This document shows, in pieces, positions 40,901 through 48,498 of a DNA stretch of 64,000 nucleotides; positions within the stretch are counted from its first letter, which is position 1; every line of letters starts with the position of its first letter. This stretch comes from Streptomyces physcomitrii. GTDB lineage: Bacteria; Actinomycetota; Actinomycetes; Streptomycetales; Streptomycetaceae. The DNA lies in the NCBI RefSeq assembly GCF_012273655.1, contig NZ_JAAWWP010000001.1, forward strand, positions 372,001 to 436,000, read 5' to 3'. The notes under the pieces were generated by a model. It had not been told where the DNA came from. It searched no databases and was given only the letters and a program-made list of their open reading frames with translations. The position numbers and the translations under genes were made by a program.

Positions 40901-41261
40901 GCGGATCGGCGGCCGTACGCGAGCGGGCCAGCAGCGCGCGGAACTGACCGGCGTCCACCGCCTCGTCCGGGGCGCGCAGTACGTAGCCGGGGGGCCGGTG
41001 CTGGACGAGTTCGCGCGCGCCGGGCTCGGCGTCCTCCAGGGCGCGCCGCAGCTGGGAGACCTTCGCCTGGAGGGAGGCGGTCGGATTGGCGGGCAGCGCG
41101 GCCCCGCCCCACAGCACCTCGATCAGCTGGTCGGCGGAGACCACATGCCCCTGATGGGCGAGCAGACCGGCGAGCAGGGTGCGGACCTTGACCTCGGGGA
41201 CCCGAACCGGCCGCCCCAGATCGGTCCGCACCTCCAATGGGCCCAGCACCCCGAATCGCAT
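37974..41261 (-). CDS. Large SARP-family pathway regulator (AfsR-like, with NB-ARC and TPR-type C-terminus)
   Basis: A 1095-aa protein. Residues 1-95 form an OmpR-like winged-helix domain (MRFGVLGPLEVR to PPGYVLR), 100-245 the bacterial transcriptional activation domain (BTAD) and about 270-560 an NB-ARC-type ATPase with P-loop GAGGVGKT (298-305) and LLLVLDNCEHV. The rest is helical, TPR-like repeats. SARPs bind direct heptamer repeats with an 11-bp period and activate secondary metabolism; such repeats occur upstream of several cluster genes. An in-frame TTA codon encodes Leu366 (plus-strand 40164-40166), so translation should depend on the bldA tRNA. It is convergent with the PNPOx-like gene (25-bp gap). 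ATG at 41261 with a weak ribosome site. Confidence 0.92.
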   Translation of the reverse strand: MRFGVLGPLEVRTDLGRPVRVPEVKVRTLLAGLLAHQGHVVSADQLIEVLWGGAALPANPTASLQAKVSQLRRALEDAEPGARELVQHRPPGYVLRAPDEAVDAGQFRALLARSRTAADPRGKAAVLSDALALWRGPAFADFTRDSFVRTAVASLDEARLTAIEEHAEARLELGEHSLVVEELTPVVTAHPLRERLRRAQMHALHRAGRSVEALDSYTDLRRRLREELGLVPGAAIDALQQAILRQDPGLQDSAPAAEPAVRARTNLPDPVNPLVGREQALADGRRLIRPHRLVTLTGAGGVGKTRLALAVAGGLTAEFPDGVWLVELAGAGAADDPVTAEDLARRVMTVLGIREESEGAGPVASLQGPAERLAQTVAPRRLLLVLDNCEHVVDAVAGLVDRLLASGRGVKVLATSQEPLRVSGETVWAVPPLELPARDEPAHLERSSAVQLFVARAAAADPSFVLDADSAPSVAAVCRRLDGIPLALELAATRVRALGVRELLARLDDRFQILNSGYRGAPPRQQTLQATIDWSWSLLSPQEQVVLRRLAVHAEGCALSAAEELSAGGGMPRAEVVDILARLVDRSLVVRSDGPTAARFRLLESVWVYAQRRLQESGEAEEIAVCHARYYTELAERARPRLHGPGQQNRLRLLAAEAANFRQALETAKRTGAAPLALRIVNALAWYWFLSGRLGEACRFLACALETEGPAPAVATAEAATWGEGFRLLLGEGEPDEECDRAGRTGSAERTVGRARAEWFLGFAQWEVGNSAASEEHVNRALLDFRALQDPWGVAAALNSRAALAMARGDLAALRDNALEARAQFDRLGDVWGQLKAAEALGVHAEITADYERAAALHREGLRMAQSLELWSEVSRQLSGLGRIALLSGRHAAAEEFHRRALRLAVEQGNQPAAQMAELGLALGARRQGELDTAETHLTPWREWNASRGASNGLALVLAELGFAAELRGDADAALTLHREGLTAALATEDARAVALALEGLAGAHALAGRPRRAARLLGTASSTRARAGAPLPLAERRDVERIGARAEAELGAVYAAEFAAGAAVDHLTAAHAEQEPSAALVEEGAGAARAPRPR

Positions 41262-41454
41262 GCTTCACAGTAACTCGCTGGTTACCCGGGAAGTGCGCCC
41301 GTTCGCCGGGCGTGACGCGACTGACAATTTCCTGTGCGCGAAGGGTATTTATTGCAGGCGGCATGATTTCCACTCGGGTAATGCGCCGGGTTCCGGCCAT
41401 TGCCCGGATGCGCACTCCGGAACACATTTCCGTGTGCACGCAGGTCTTCTCCCC

Positions 41455-42177
41455 TTACCCCGGCGAGACCGTTGCCGTGAGCAAGTGGCCGGAATACGAG
41501 AACTCCACCACCCCGTCCCCCCTCCGAACGACCCGACACAGCCCTGCGCCCTCCTCACGCGCGACGACTTCGGCCGGCTCTCCCTCGCGGAAGAGGGCTC
41601 CGGTGTTGTCGTCCAGGGCCCAGGTGGCGGGCAGCGCCCCGGTGCGTACCGCCTCGTGCAGGGCGGGGCGGCGCTCCGGCTCGCTGTCGTAGTGCGGGCA
41701 GAAGGCGTCCGGCAGCAGGGCGAGGCCGTCGTGGAGCGGGGAGGGCGGGCCGAAGGAGTCGGTGAGGCAGGCGGTGAACCAGCAGCAGGCGCCGGCGCTG
41801 ATGCCGCAGAGCAGTACGCCCGCCTCGTATGCCTCGCGCAACAGCGGGCCGAGACCGTGCAGGCGCCACAGGGCGAGCAGGTTCGCGGTGCTGCCGCCGC
41901 CGACGTAGATCAGGTCCTGGGAGAGGAGCACTTCGCGGAGGTCGCGGGTGTCGCGGCGGAAGAGGGAGAGGACGGAGGGCTCACAGGCGCGGGTGGCCGG
42001 GTCGAAGGCGGCGGTGAACTTCTCGATGTATCCGGCCGCGTCGCCGCTGGCCGTCGGCAGGAAGCAGACGCGGGGGCGGTCGGCGCCGGTCAGACCCAGC
42101 GCCCAGTCGTCGAGCAGGGTGTCGGGGTCCTCGGAGAAGCCGCCGCCGAGGAGGGCGACGCGGCGGGTCGGGGGCAT
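41455..42177 (-). CDS. Peptidase E-like (family S51) serine hydrolase
   Basis: 240 aa from MPPTRRVALLGGGFSEDPD; ATG 42177 was chosen because GGAGGAG lies just upstream, while the frame stays open to 42363 without family similarity. The glutamine-amidotransferase-like fold of peptidase E/cyanophycinase is supported by DLIYVGGGSTANLLALW and the nucleophile elbow GISAGACCW, with the catalytic Ser after GI. Family members cleave Asp-X dipeptides. It reads in the same direction as the SARP gene, 193 bp upstream of it, and is divergent from the peptide importer, which suggests peptide utilisation rather than alkaloid synthesis. Confidence 0.8.
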   Translation of the reverse strand: MPPTRRVALLGGGFSEDPDTLLDDWALGLTGADRPRVCFLPTASGDAAGYIEKFTAAFDPATRACEPSVLSLFRRDTRDLREVLLSQDLIYVGGGSTANLLALWRLHGLGPLLREAYEAGVLLCGISAGACCWFTACLTDSFGPPSPLHDGLALLPDAFCPHYDSEPERRPALHEAVRTGALPATWALDDNTGALFREGEPAEVVAREEGAGLCRVVRRGDGVVEFSYSGHLLTATVSPG

Positions 42178-42445
42178 GGGCTCTCCTCCGGGTGGGGACG
42201 CGGTCGCGGGCGTCGGCGGTGTGGAGCCGGATGCCGGAGACCGGTCGCGGCCCTCACTCCGACCCCGCCAGTCTCGCAAGCCCTCCATGCCCGGGCCACG
42301 GATTAACGCGGTGTCAGCGAGCCGCGCGGTGGCTCCGGGTGACCTCCCCCCCCCACCGCCCATCCGGCCCGCCCGAAAGTGCGCGAAAGCTGACGTACCG
42401 CAATATTTGCCCTAAGCAGTAGTGGGACTTCCGAGGAGGCACTCC
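42178..42445. promoter_or_regulatory. Divergent intergenic region, peptidase E / peptide ABC importer
   Basis: 268 bp without a gene. It holds a run of nine C at about 42346-42354 and an AT-richer patch, GCAATATTTGCC, at about 42401-42412 that may hold the importer promoter. No clear operator was seen. Confidence 0.3.
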
Positions 42446-44089
42446 ATGCGTGGAGCGAGTCACGCCAAGTGGGCCGCGGGTGCGGTGGCTGTCGCGCTCG
42501 CCGCGACCGCCTGTGGTGGCGGTGACGACAGCGGCGGCGGCGGGGGAGGGGGCGGCGGGGACGGTGTGGTGCGGTCCTCCTGGGGTGACCCGCAGAATCC
42601 GCTGGAGCCCGCCAACACCAACGAGGTGCAGGGCGGCAAGGTCATGGACATGATCTTCCGGGGGCTCAAGCGCTACGACCCGAAGACGGGCAAGGCCGAG
42701 GACATGCTCGCGGAGAAGTTCGCGACCAAGGACTCGACCACCTTCACGGTCACCGTCAAGGACGGCTGGACCTTCTCCAACGGCGAGAAGGTCACCGCGA
42801 AGTCCTTCGTCGACGCCTGGAACTACGGCGCCAGCCTGAAGAACAACCAGAAGAACGCGTACTTCTTCGGCTATATCGAGGGCTACGAGAAGGTGCACCC
42901 GGAGTCCGGCAAGCAGAGCGCCGACACCCTCTCCGGGCTCAAGGCGACCGGGCCGCGCACCTTCACCGTCAAGCTCAACCAGAAGTTCTCCACCTGGCCG
43001 GAGACCCTCGGCTACGCCGCCTTCGCCCCGCTGCCGCAGGCCTTCTTCAAGAACCACGCGGCCTGGGTGAAGAAGCCGGTCGGCAACGGCCCGTACACCG
43101 TGCGGTCCTACCGCAAGGGCTCGCAGATGTCGCTGCGCAAGTGGGCGAAGTACCCGGGCTCGGACAAGGCGCGGAACGACGGCGTGGACCTCAAGGTCTA
43201 CACCGACAACAACACCGCCTACACCGACCTGACGGCGGGCAACCTCGACCTCGTCGACGACGTGCCCGCGGCCCAGCTGCGCAATGTCCGGGCCGACCTC
43301 GGCGACCGGTACCTGAACACCCCCGCGGGCATCATCCAGACCCTGGCCTTCCCCTTCTACGACAAGGACTGGCCGGACGACGCCAAGGGCGCCAAGCTCC
43401 GCAAGGGCCTGTCGATGGCGATCAACCGCAAGCAGATCACCGAGACCATCTTCCAGAAGACCCGCACCCCGGCCACCGACTGGACCTCCCCGGTGCTCGG
43501 CGAGGACGGCGGCTACAAGCCCGGCCTGTGCGGGGACGCCTGCGACTACAAGCCCGCCGAGGCCAGGAAGCTGGTCAAGGAGGGCGGCGGTCTCCCCGGC
43601 GGCCAGGTCAAGATCGGCTACAACGCCGACACCGGCAGCCACAAGGACTGGGTCGACGCGGTCTGCAACAGCATCAACAAGGCGCTCGGCCAGTCCAAGG
43701 CCTGCGTCGGCAACCCGACCGGCACCTTCGCCGACTTCCGCAACAAGACCTCGCAGCAGAAGATGGACGGCCCCTTCCGGGCGGGCTGGCAGATGGACTA
43801 CCCGCTGATCCAGAACTTCCTGCAGCCGCTGTACTACACCAACGCCTCCTCCAACGACGGCAAGTGGTCCAACAAGGAGTTCGACAAGCTCGTCAACGAG
43901 GCCAACGCCGAGTCCGACGCCGCCGCCGCGGTGAAGAAGTTCCAGCAGGCCGAAGAGGTCGTGCGGGACAACATGGCCGCCATCCCGCTCTGGTACCAGA
44001 ACGGCAGCGCGGGCTACTCGGACCGGGTCTCCGACGTCGCCCTCAACCCGTTCAGCGTGCCGGTCTACAACGAGATCAAGGTCGGCTGA
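42446..44089 (+). CDS. Oligopeptide ABC transporter substrate-binding lipoprotein
   Basis: 547 aa, SBP_bac_5 (DppA/OppA) family. ATG 42446 follows GAGGAGG; an in-frame start 24 nt upstream is disfavoured. The signal peptide has a lipobox, LAATAC, so lipidation at that Cys is expected. A Gly-rich linker follows (about nine consecutive Gly). Conserved features include FRGLKRYDPKTGKAEDMLAEK and the central AINRKQI and IPLWYQNG segments. It is the first gene of a five-gene importer. The peptide ligand is unknown; BldK-type systems in Streptomyces import signalling peptides, and this may be a relative. Confidence 0.92.
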   Translation: MRGASHAKWAAGAVAVALAATACGGGDDSGGGGGGGGGDGVVRSSWGDPQNPLEPANTNEVQGGKVMDMIFRGLKRYDPKTGKAEDMLAEKFATKDSTTFTVTVKDGWTFSNGEKVTAKSFVDAWNYGASLKNNQKNAYFFGYIEGYEKVHPESGKQSADTLSGLKATGPRTFTVKLNQKFSTWPETLGYAAFAPLPQAFFKNHAAWVKKPVGNGPYTVRSYRKGSQMSLRKWAKYPGSDKARNDGVDLKVYTDNNTAYTDLTAGNLDLVDDVPAAQLRNVRADLGDRYLNTPAGIIQTLAFPFYDKDWPDDAKGAKLRKGLSMAINRKQITETIFQKTRTPATDWTSPVLGEDGGYKPGLCGDACDYKPAEARKLVKEGGGLPGGQVKIGYNADTGSHKDWVDAVCNSINKALGQSKACVGNPTGTFADFRNKTSQQKMDGPFRAGWQMDYPLIQNFLQPLYYTNASSNDGKWSNKEFDKLVNEANAESDAAAAVKKFQQAEEVVRDNMAAIPLWYQNGSAGYSDRVSDVALNPFSVPVYNEIKVG

Positions 44090-44188
44090 CCCCCGGCGGC
44101 CCCCGGCCCGGCGCCCGTGCGCGCCGGGCCGCGGCCACCTCCGCGGCCATGGGAACCGACAGCCGCGGCCACCAAAACCGGAGCCCTC

Positions 44189-45112
44189 ATGGGACGTTAT
44201 GTGATCCGGCGCCTGCTGCAGATGATCCCGGTCTTCATCGGCGCCACCCTGCTGATCTTCCTCATGGTCAACGTGATGGGCGACCCCATCGCGGGGCTCT
44301 GCGGCGACCGGCAGTGCGATCCGGCGACCGCCGCCCAGCTGCGCAAGGAGTTCGGGCTCGACAAACCGGTCTGGCAGCAATACCTGACGTACATGGGCAA
44401 TGTCTTCACCGGCGACCTCGGCACCGCCTTCAACGGGCAGCAGGTCACCGAGCTGATGGCGGACTCCTGGCCGATCACCGCCCGGCTGACCCTGATCGCG
44501 ATCCTCATCGAGCTGGTCGTCGGCATCACCCTCGGCGTGGTCACCGGACTGCGCCGCGGCCGGCCGGTGGACACCGGGGTGCTGCTCGCCACCCTGGTGG
44601 TGATCTCCATCCCGACCTTCGTCACCGGGCTCCTGCTGCAACTCCTGCTCGGCGTCAAATGGGGCTGGATCAAACCGGCCGTCTCCACCGACGCCGAATT
44701 CTCCGAACTGCTCGTCCCCGGCCTGGTGCTCGCCTCCCTCTCGCTGGCCTACGTCACCCGCCTCACCCGCACCTCGATCGCCGAGAACCGCCGCGCGGAC
44801 TACATCCGCACCGCCATCGCCAAGGGGGTGCCGCGGCGCCGGGTGGTCGTCCGGCACCTGCTGCGCAACTCGCTGATCCCGGTGGTCACCTTCATCGGCA
44901 CCGACATCGGCGCCCTGATGGGCGGGGCCATCGTCACCGAGCGCATCTTCAACATCCACGGCGTCGGCTACCAGCTCTACCAGGGCATCCTGCGGCAGAA
45001 CACCCAGACCGTGGTCGGCTTCGTGACCGTCCTGGTCCTGGTCTTCCTGGTGGCGAATCTGCTCGTCGACCTCCTGTACGCCGTACTCGACCCGAGGATC
45101 CGCTATGTCTGA
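44189..45112 (+). CDS. Peptide ABC transporter permease (DppB type)
   Basis: 307 aa from MGRYVIRRLLQMIPVF (ATG 44189). An upstream in-frame start adds 24 residues without sense. Six hydrophobic helices are expected and the first lies at residues 9-30. The BPD_transp_1 EAA-type loop is seen as YIRTAIAKGVPRRRVVVRHLLRNSLIPV. It pairs with the DppC-type subunit, whose start codon lies within the last 8 bases of this gene, so translation is coupled. Confidence 0.9.
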   Translation: MGRYVIRRLLQMIPVFIGATLLIFLMVNVMGDPIAGLCGDRQCDPATAAQLRKEFGLDKPVWQQYLTYMGNVFTGDLGTAFNGQQVTELMADSWPITARLTLIAILIELVVGITLGVVTGLRRGRPVDTGVLLATLVVISIPTFVTGLLLQLLLGVKWGWIKPAVSTDAEFSELLVPGLVLASLSLAYVTRLTRTSIAENRRADYIRTAIAKGVPRRRVVVRHLLRNSLIPVVTFIGTDIGALMGGAIVTERIFNIHGVGYQLYQGILRQNTQTVVGFVTVLVLVFLVANLLVDLLYAVLDPRIRYV

Positions 45113-46094
45113 GCACGGACCGGCCGGCGGCGTGCCCGAGGACTCCGCGATGGCGCCCACCGGCATGGGCGGCGCCATGGACCTGGCCGCCGAGGAGGGC
45201 GCCTCGCTGGAGAAGCGGCCCGGCCCCGACGGCACCGGGCCCGAGGCCAAGCCGCGCAGCCTGTGGTCGGACGCCTGGCGGGACCTGCGCCGCAACCCGG
45301 TCTTCCTGATCTCGGCGCTGATCATCCTCTTCCTGGTCGTCATCTCGCTGTGGCCCTCGCTGATCGCCTCCCGCGACCCCCTCGACTGCGACCTCGCCAA
45401 CGCGCAGAAGGGCTCGGCGCCGGGCCACCCCTTCGGCTTCGACGGCCAGGGCTGCGATGTGTACACCCGTACCGTCTACGGGGCCCGCGCCTCGGTGACC
45501 GTCGGCGTCTGCGCCACCCTCGGGGTCGCGCTCCTCGGCTCGGTGCTCGGCGGGCTCGCCGGGTTCTTCGGCGGCTTCTGGGACGCGATCCTCTCCCGGG
45601 TCACCGACATCTTCTTCGCCATCCCGGTGGTCCTCGGCGGACTGGTGCTGCTCTCGGTGGTGACCAGCTCGACGGTCTGGCCGGTGATCGGCTTCATCGT
45701 GCTGCTCGGCTGGCCGCAGATCTCCCGCATCGCCCGCGGCGCGGTGATCACCGCCAAGCAGAACGACTACGTCCAGGCGGCGCGGGCGCTGGGCGCCTCC
45801 AACTCCCGGATGCTGCTGCGGCACATCACCCCGAACGCGGTCGCCCCGGTCATCGTGGTGGCCACCATCGCGCTCGGCACGTACATCGCCCTGGAGGCCA
45901 CGCTCTCCTACCTCGGTGTCGGGCTGAAGCCGCCGACCGTCAGCTGGGGCATCGACATCTCCTCGGCCTCGCAGATCATCCGCACCGCCCCGCACGCCCT
46001 GCTCTGGCCCGCCGGCGCGCTCGCGATCACCGTGCTGGCCTTCATCATGCTCGGCGACGCGGTGCGCGACGCCCTCGACCCCAAGCTGCGCTGA
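45105..46094 (+). CDS. Peptide ABC transporter permease (DppC type)
   Basis: A 329-aa permease. A long charged N-terminal tail (about 60 residues) precedes TM1 (VFLISALIILFLVVISLWPSL). The EAA loop reads YVQAARALGASNSRMLLRHITPNAVAP. It overlaps the DppB-type gene by 8 bp and is followed 10 bp later by the first ATPase gene. Confidence 0.9.
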   Translation: MSEHGPAGGVPEDSAMAPTGMGGAMDLAAEEGASLEKRPGPDGTGPEAKPRSLWSDAWRDLRRNPVFLISALIILFLVVISLWPSLIASRDPLDCDLANAQKGSAPGHPFGFDGQGCDVYTRTVYGARASVTVGVCATLGVALLGSVLGGLAGFFGGFWDAILSRVTDIFFAIPVVLGGLVLLSVVTSSTVWPVIGFIVLLGWPQISRIARGAVITAKQNDYVQAARALGASNSRMLLRHITPNAVAPVIVVATIALGTYIALEATLSYLGVGLKPPTVSWGIDISSASQIIRTAPHALLWPAGALAITVLAFIMLGDAVRDALDPKLR

Positions 46095-46104
46095 GGAGCG
46101 GGCC

Positions 46105-47088
46105 ATGCTGCTGGAAGTACGCGATCTGCAGGTGCAGTTCCGGATGCGGGAGGGGATCTCGCGGGCCGTCAACGGCGTCAGCTACGCGGTCGACAAGGGG
46201 GAGACGCTCGCGGTGCTCGGCGAGTCCGGCTCCGGCAAGTCGGTGACCGCGCAGGCCGTGATGGGCATCCTGGACAGCCCGCCCGGGCGCATCACCGGCG
46301 GCGAGATCCTCTTCCAGGGCGAGAACCTGCTGACCATGCCGGAGAAGAAGCGGCGTACGGTGCGCGGCGCGCAGATGGCGATGATCTTCCAGGACGCGCT
46401 CTCCTCGCTCAACCCGGTGCTGAGCGTGGGCGACCAGCTCGGCGAGATGTTCGTGGTGCACCGCGGCATGTCGAAGAAGGACGCCCGGGCCCGCGCCGTC
46501 GAGCTGATGGACCGGGTGCGCATCCCGGCCGCCAAGGAGCGCGTACGGCAGTACCCGCACCAGTTCTCCGGCGGCATGCGCCAGCGGATCATGATCGCCA
46601 TGGCGCTCGCCCTGGAACCCGCGCTGATCATCGCGGACGAGCCGACCACCGCCCTCGACGTCACCGTGCAGGCCCAGGTGATGGAACTCCTCGCGGAACT
46701 CCAGCGCGAGCTGCGGATGGGCCTCATCCTCATCACCCACGACCTCGGGGTGGTCGCCGACGTCGCCGATCGCATCGCGGTGATGTACGCGGGCCGCATC
46801 GTCGAGTCCGCCCCGGTCCACGACATCTACCGGGCGCCCGCCCACCCGTACACCAAGGGCCTGCTCGAATCGATCCCCCGCCTCGACCAGAAGGGGCAGG
46901 AGCTCTACGCGATCAAGGGGCTGCCGCCGAACCTCATGCACATCCCGCCCGGCTGCGCCTTCCACCCGCGCTGCCCGAGGGCCCAGGAGGTCTGCGTCCG
47001 CGAGGAGCCGCCGCTGCACCGGGTCTCCGCCGGGCGGGGCAGCGCCTGCCACTTCTGGAAGGAGACCCTCGATGACGCCGCACGGTGA
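46105..47088 (+). CDS. Peptide ABC transporter ATPase (DppD type)
   Basis: 327 aa. Walker A GESGSGKS, signature SGGMRQR, Walker [13 protein letters not shown] and switch THDLGVV are all present. The C-terminal oligopeptide-transport extension carries the Cys-containing [17 protein letters not shown] segment, which in DppD/OppD proteins can hold an iron-sulphur cluster. It overlaps the next ATPase gene by 17 bp. Confidence 0.92.
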   Translation: MLLEVRDLQVQFRMREGISRAVNGVSYAVDKGETLAVLGESGSGKSVTAQAVMGILDSPPGRITGGEILFQGENLLTMPEKKRRTVRGAQMAMIFQDALSSLNPVLSVGDQLGEMFVVHRGMSKKDARARAVELMDRVRIPAAKERVRQYPHQFSGGMRQRIMIAMALALEPALIIADEPTTALDVTVQAQVMELLAELQRELRMGLILITHDLGVVADVADRIAVMYAGRIVESAPVHDIYRAPAHPYTKGLLESIPRLDQKGQELYAIKGLPPNLMHIPPGCAFHPRCPRAQEVCVREEPPLHRVSAGRGSACHFWKETLDDAAR

Positions 47089-48328
47089 CGCGCACCCCCG
47101 CGAGAGCGCCCCGGCCACCGGCGCCACGGCCGGGGACCTCCTCGACAAGGCCCCCGGCGAGGCCGCCCGGGACGCCCGGCGCGGCGGGCCCGACCGGGAG
47201 CCGATCCTCGAAGTCCGCGGACTGGTCAAGCACTTCCCGCTGACCCAGGGCATCCTCTTCAAGCGCCAGATCGGCGCGGTCAAGGCGGTGGACGGGGTCG
47301 ACTTCGACCTCGGGCACGGCGAGACCCTCGGCATCGTCGGCGAATCGGGCTGCGGCAAGTCCACCGTCGCCCGGATGCTGGTCCACCTGGAGGAGCCGAC
47401 CCGGGGCACCATCCGCTACAAGGGCGAGGACGTCACCAAGCTCTCCGGCCGCGCCCTCAAGGCGGTCCGCCGCAACATCCAGATGGTCTTCCAGGACCCC
47501 TACACCTCGCTCAACCCCCGAATGACGGTCGGCGACATCATCGGCGAGCCCTACGAGATCCACCCCGAGGCGGCCCCCAAGGGCTCCCGGCGGCAGCGGG
47601 TGCGCGAACTCCTCGACGTGGTCGGCCTCAACCCGGAGTACCTGAACCGCTATCCACACCAGTTCTCCGGCGGCCAGCGCCAGCGCATCGGCATCGCCCG
47701 CGGGCTCGCCCTGCGCCCGGAGATCATCGTCGCCGACGAACCGGTCTCCGCCCTCGACGTCTCCGTGCAGGCCCAGGTCATCAACCTGATGGAACGCCTC
47801 CAGGACGAGTTCGACCTCTCCTACGTCTTCATCGCCCACGACCTGTCCATCGTGCGCCACATCTCCGAGCGGGTGGCCGTGATGTACCTCGGCCGCATCG
47901 TCGAGACCGGCACCGACACCGAGATCTACGAGCACCCCACGCATCCGTACACCCAGGCGCTGCTCTCCGCGGTGCCGGTGCCCGACCCGGGGATGCGGGA
48001 GGCCCGGGCGCGCATCCTGCTCTCCGGGGACGTGCCCTCACCGGCCCATCCGCCCTCCGGCTGCCGCTTCCGCACCCGCTGCTGGAAGGCCCAGGAGCGC
48101 TGCGCCCTGGAGGTCCCGGCGCTCGCGGTGCCCGCCGAGTTCCGCCATGTCAGCGGCCCGGCCGCGCACGACTCGGCCTGCCACTTCGCGGAGGAGCGGC
48201 AGATCGTGCCGGGGGACACCGGGGGCACGGGGGACGCCGCGGACACCGGAGGCACAGGACGCACAGGGGGCACAGGGGGCACCGAGGAGGGCGGCGCCGG
48301 GGGCGGGAGCGGCGGCGGTATCCCTTAA
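47072..48328 (+). CDS. Peptide ABC transporter ATPase (DppF type)
   Basis: 418 aa. Walker A GESGCGKS, signature SGGQRQR, Walker [13 protein letters not shown] and HDLSIV are present. The C-terminal extension [18 protein letters not shown] is the usual Cys motif. The N-terminal 40 and the last 45 residues are low-complexity (Gly/Thr repeats of the form GGTGG at the C-terminus) and longer than is typical for the family. Last gene of the importer operon; a hairpin follows. Confidence 0.92.
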   Translation: MTPHGDAHPRESAPATGATAGDLLDKAPGEAARDARRGGPDREPILEVRGLVKHFPLTQGILFKRQIGAVKAVDGVDFDLGHGETLGIVGESGCGKSTVARMLVHLEEPTRGTIRYKGEDVTKLSGRALKAVRRNIQMVFQDPYTSLNPRMTVGDIIGEPYEIHPEAAPKGSRRQRVRELLDVVGLNPEYLNRYPHQFSGGQRQRIGIARGLALRPEIIVADEPVSALDVSVQAQVINLMERLQDEFDLSYVFIAHDLSIVRHISERVAVMYLGRIVETGTDTEIYEHPTHPYTQALLSAVPVPDPGMREARARILLSGDVPSPAHPPSGCRFRTRCWKAQERCALEVPALAVPAEFRHVSGPAAHDSACHFAEERQIVPGDTGGTGDAADTGGTGRTGGTGGTEEGGAGGGSGGGIP

Positions 48329-48407
48329 CACGGGTGCAACCGCCGCGTCGCGGCTCCGATATACCCGCCGTCCACGCTCGTCGGTGTACGGCCGTGCGGG
48401 TGCCGTA

Positions 48408-48441
48408 GACCGGCCGGGGCGCGATCACGCCCCGGCCGGTC
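48408..48441 (+). terminator. Hairpin terminator of peptide importer operon
   Basis: 14-bp perfect arms (48408-48421 with 48428-48441) and a 6-nt loop, followed by GCCTTTCGT. It lies between convergent genes. Confidence 0.7.
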
Positions 48442-48498
48442 GCCTTTCGTACGGTCGCGGATACGGCCGCCGGCGCAGCGGCGGCTACCGGATACGGG

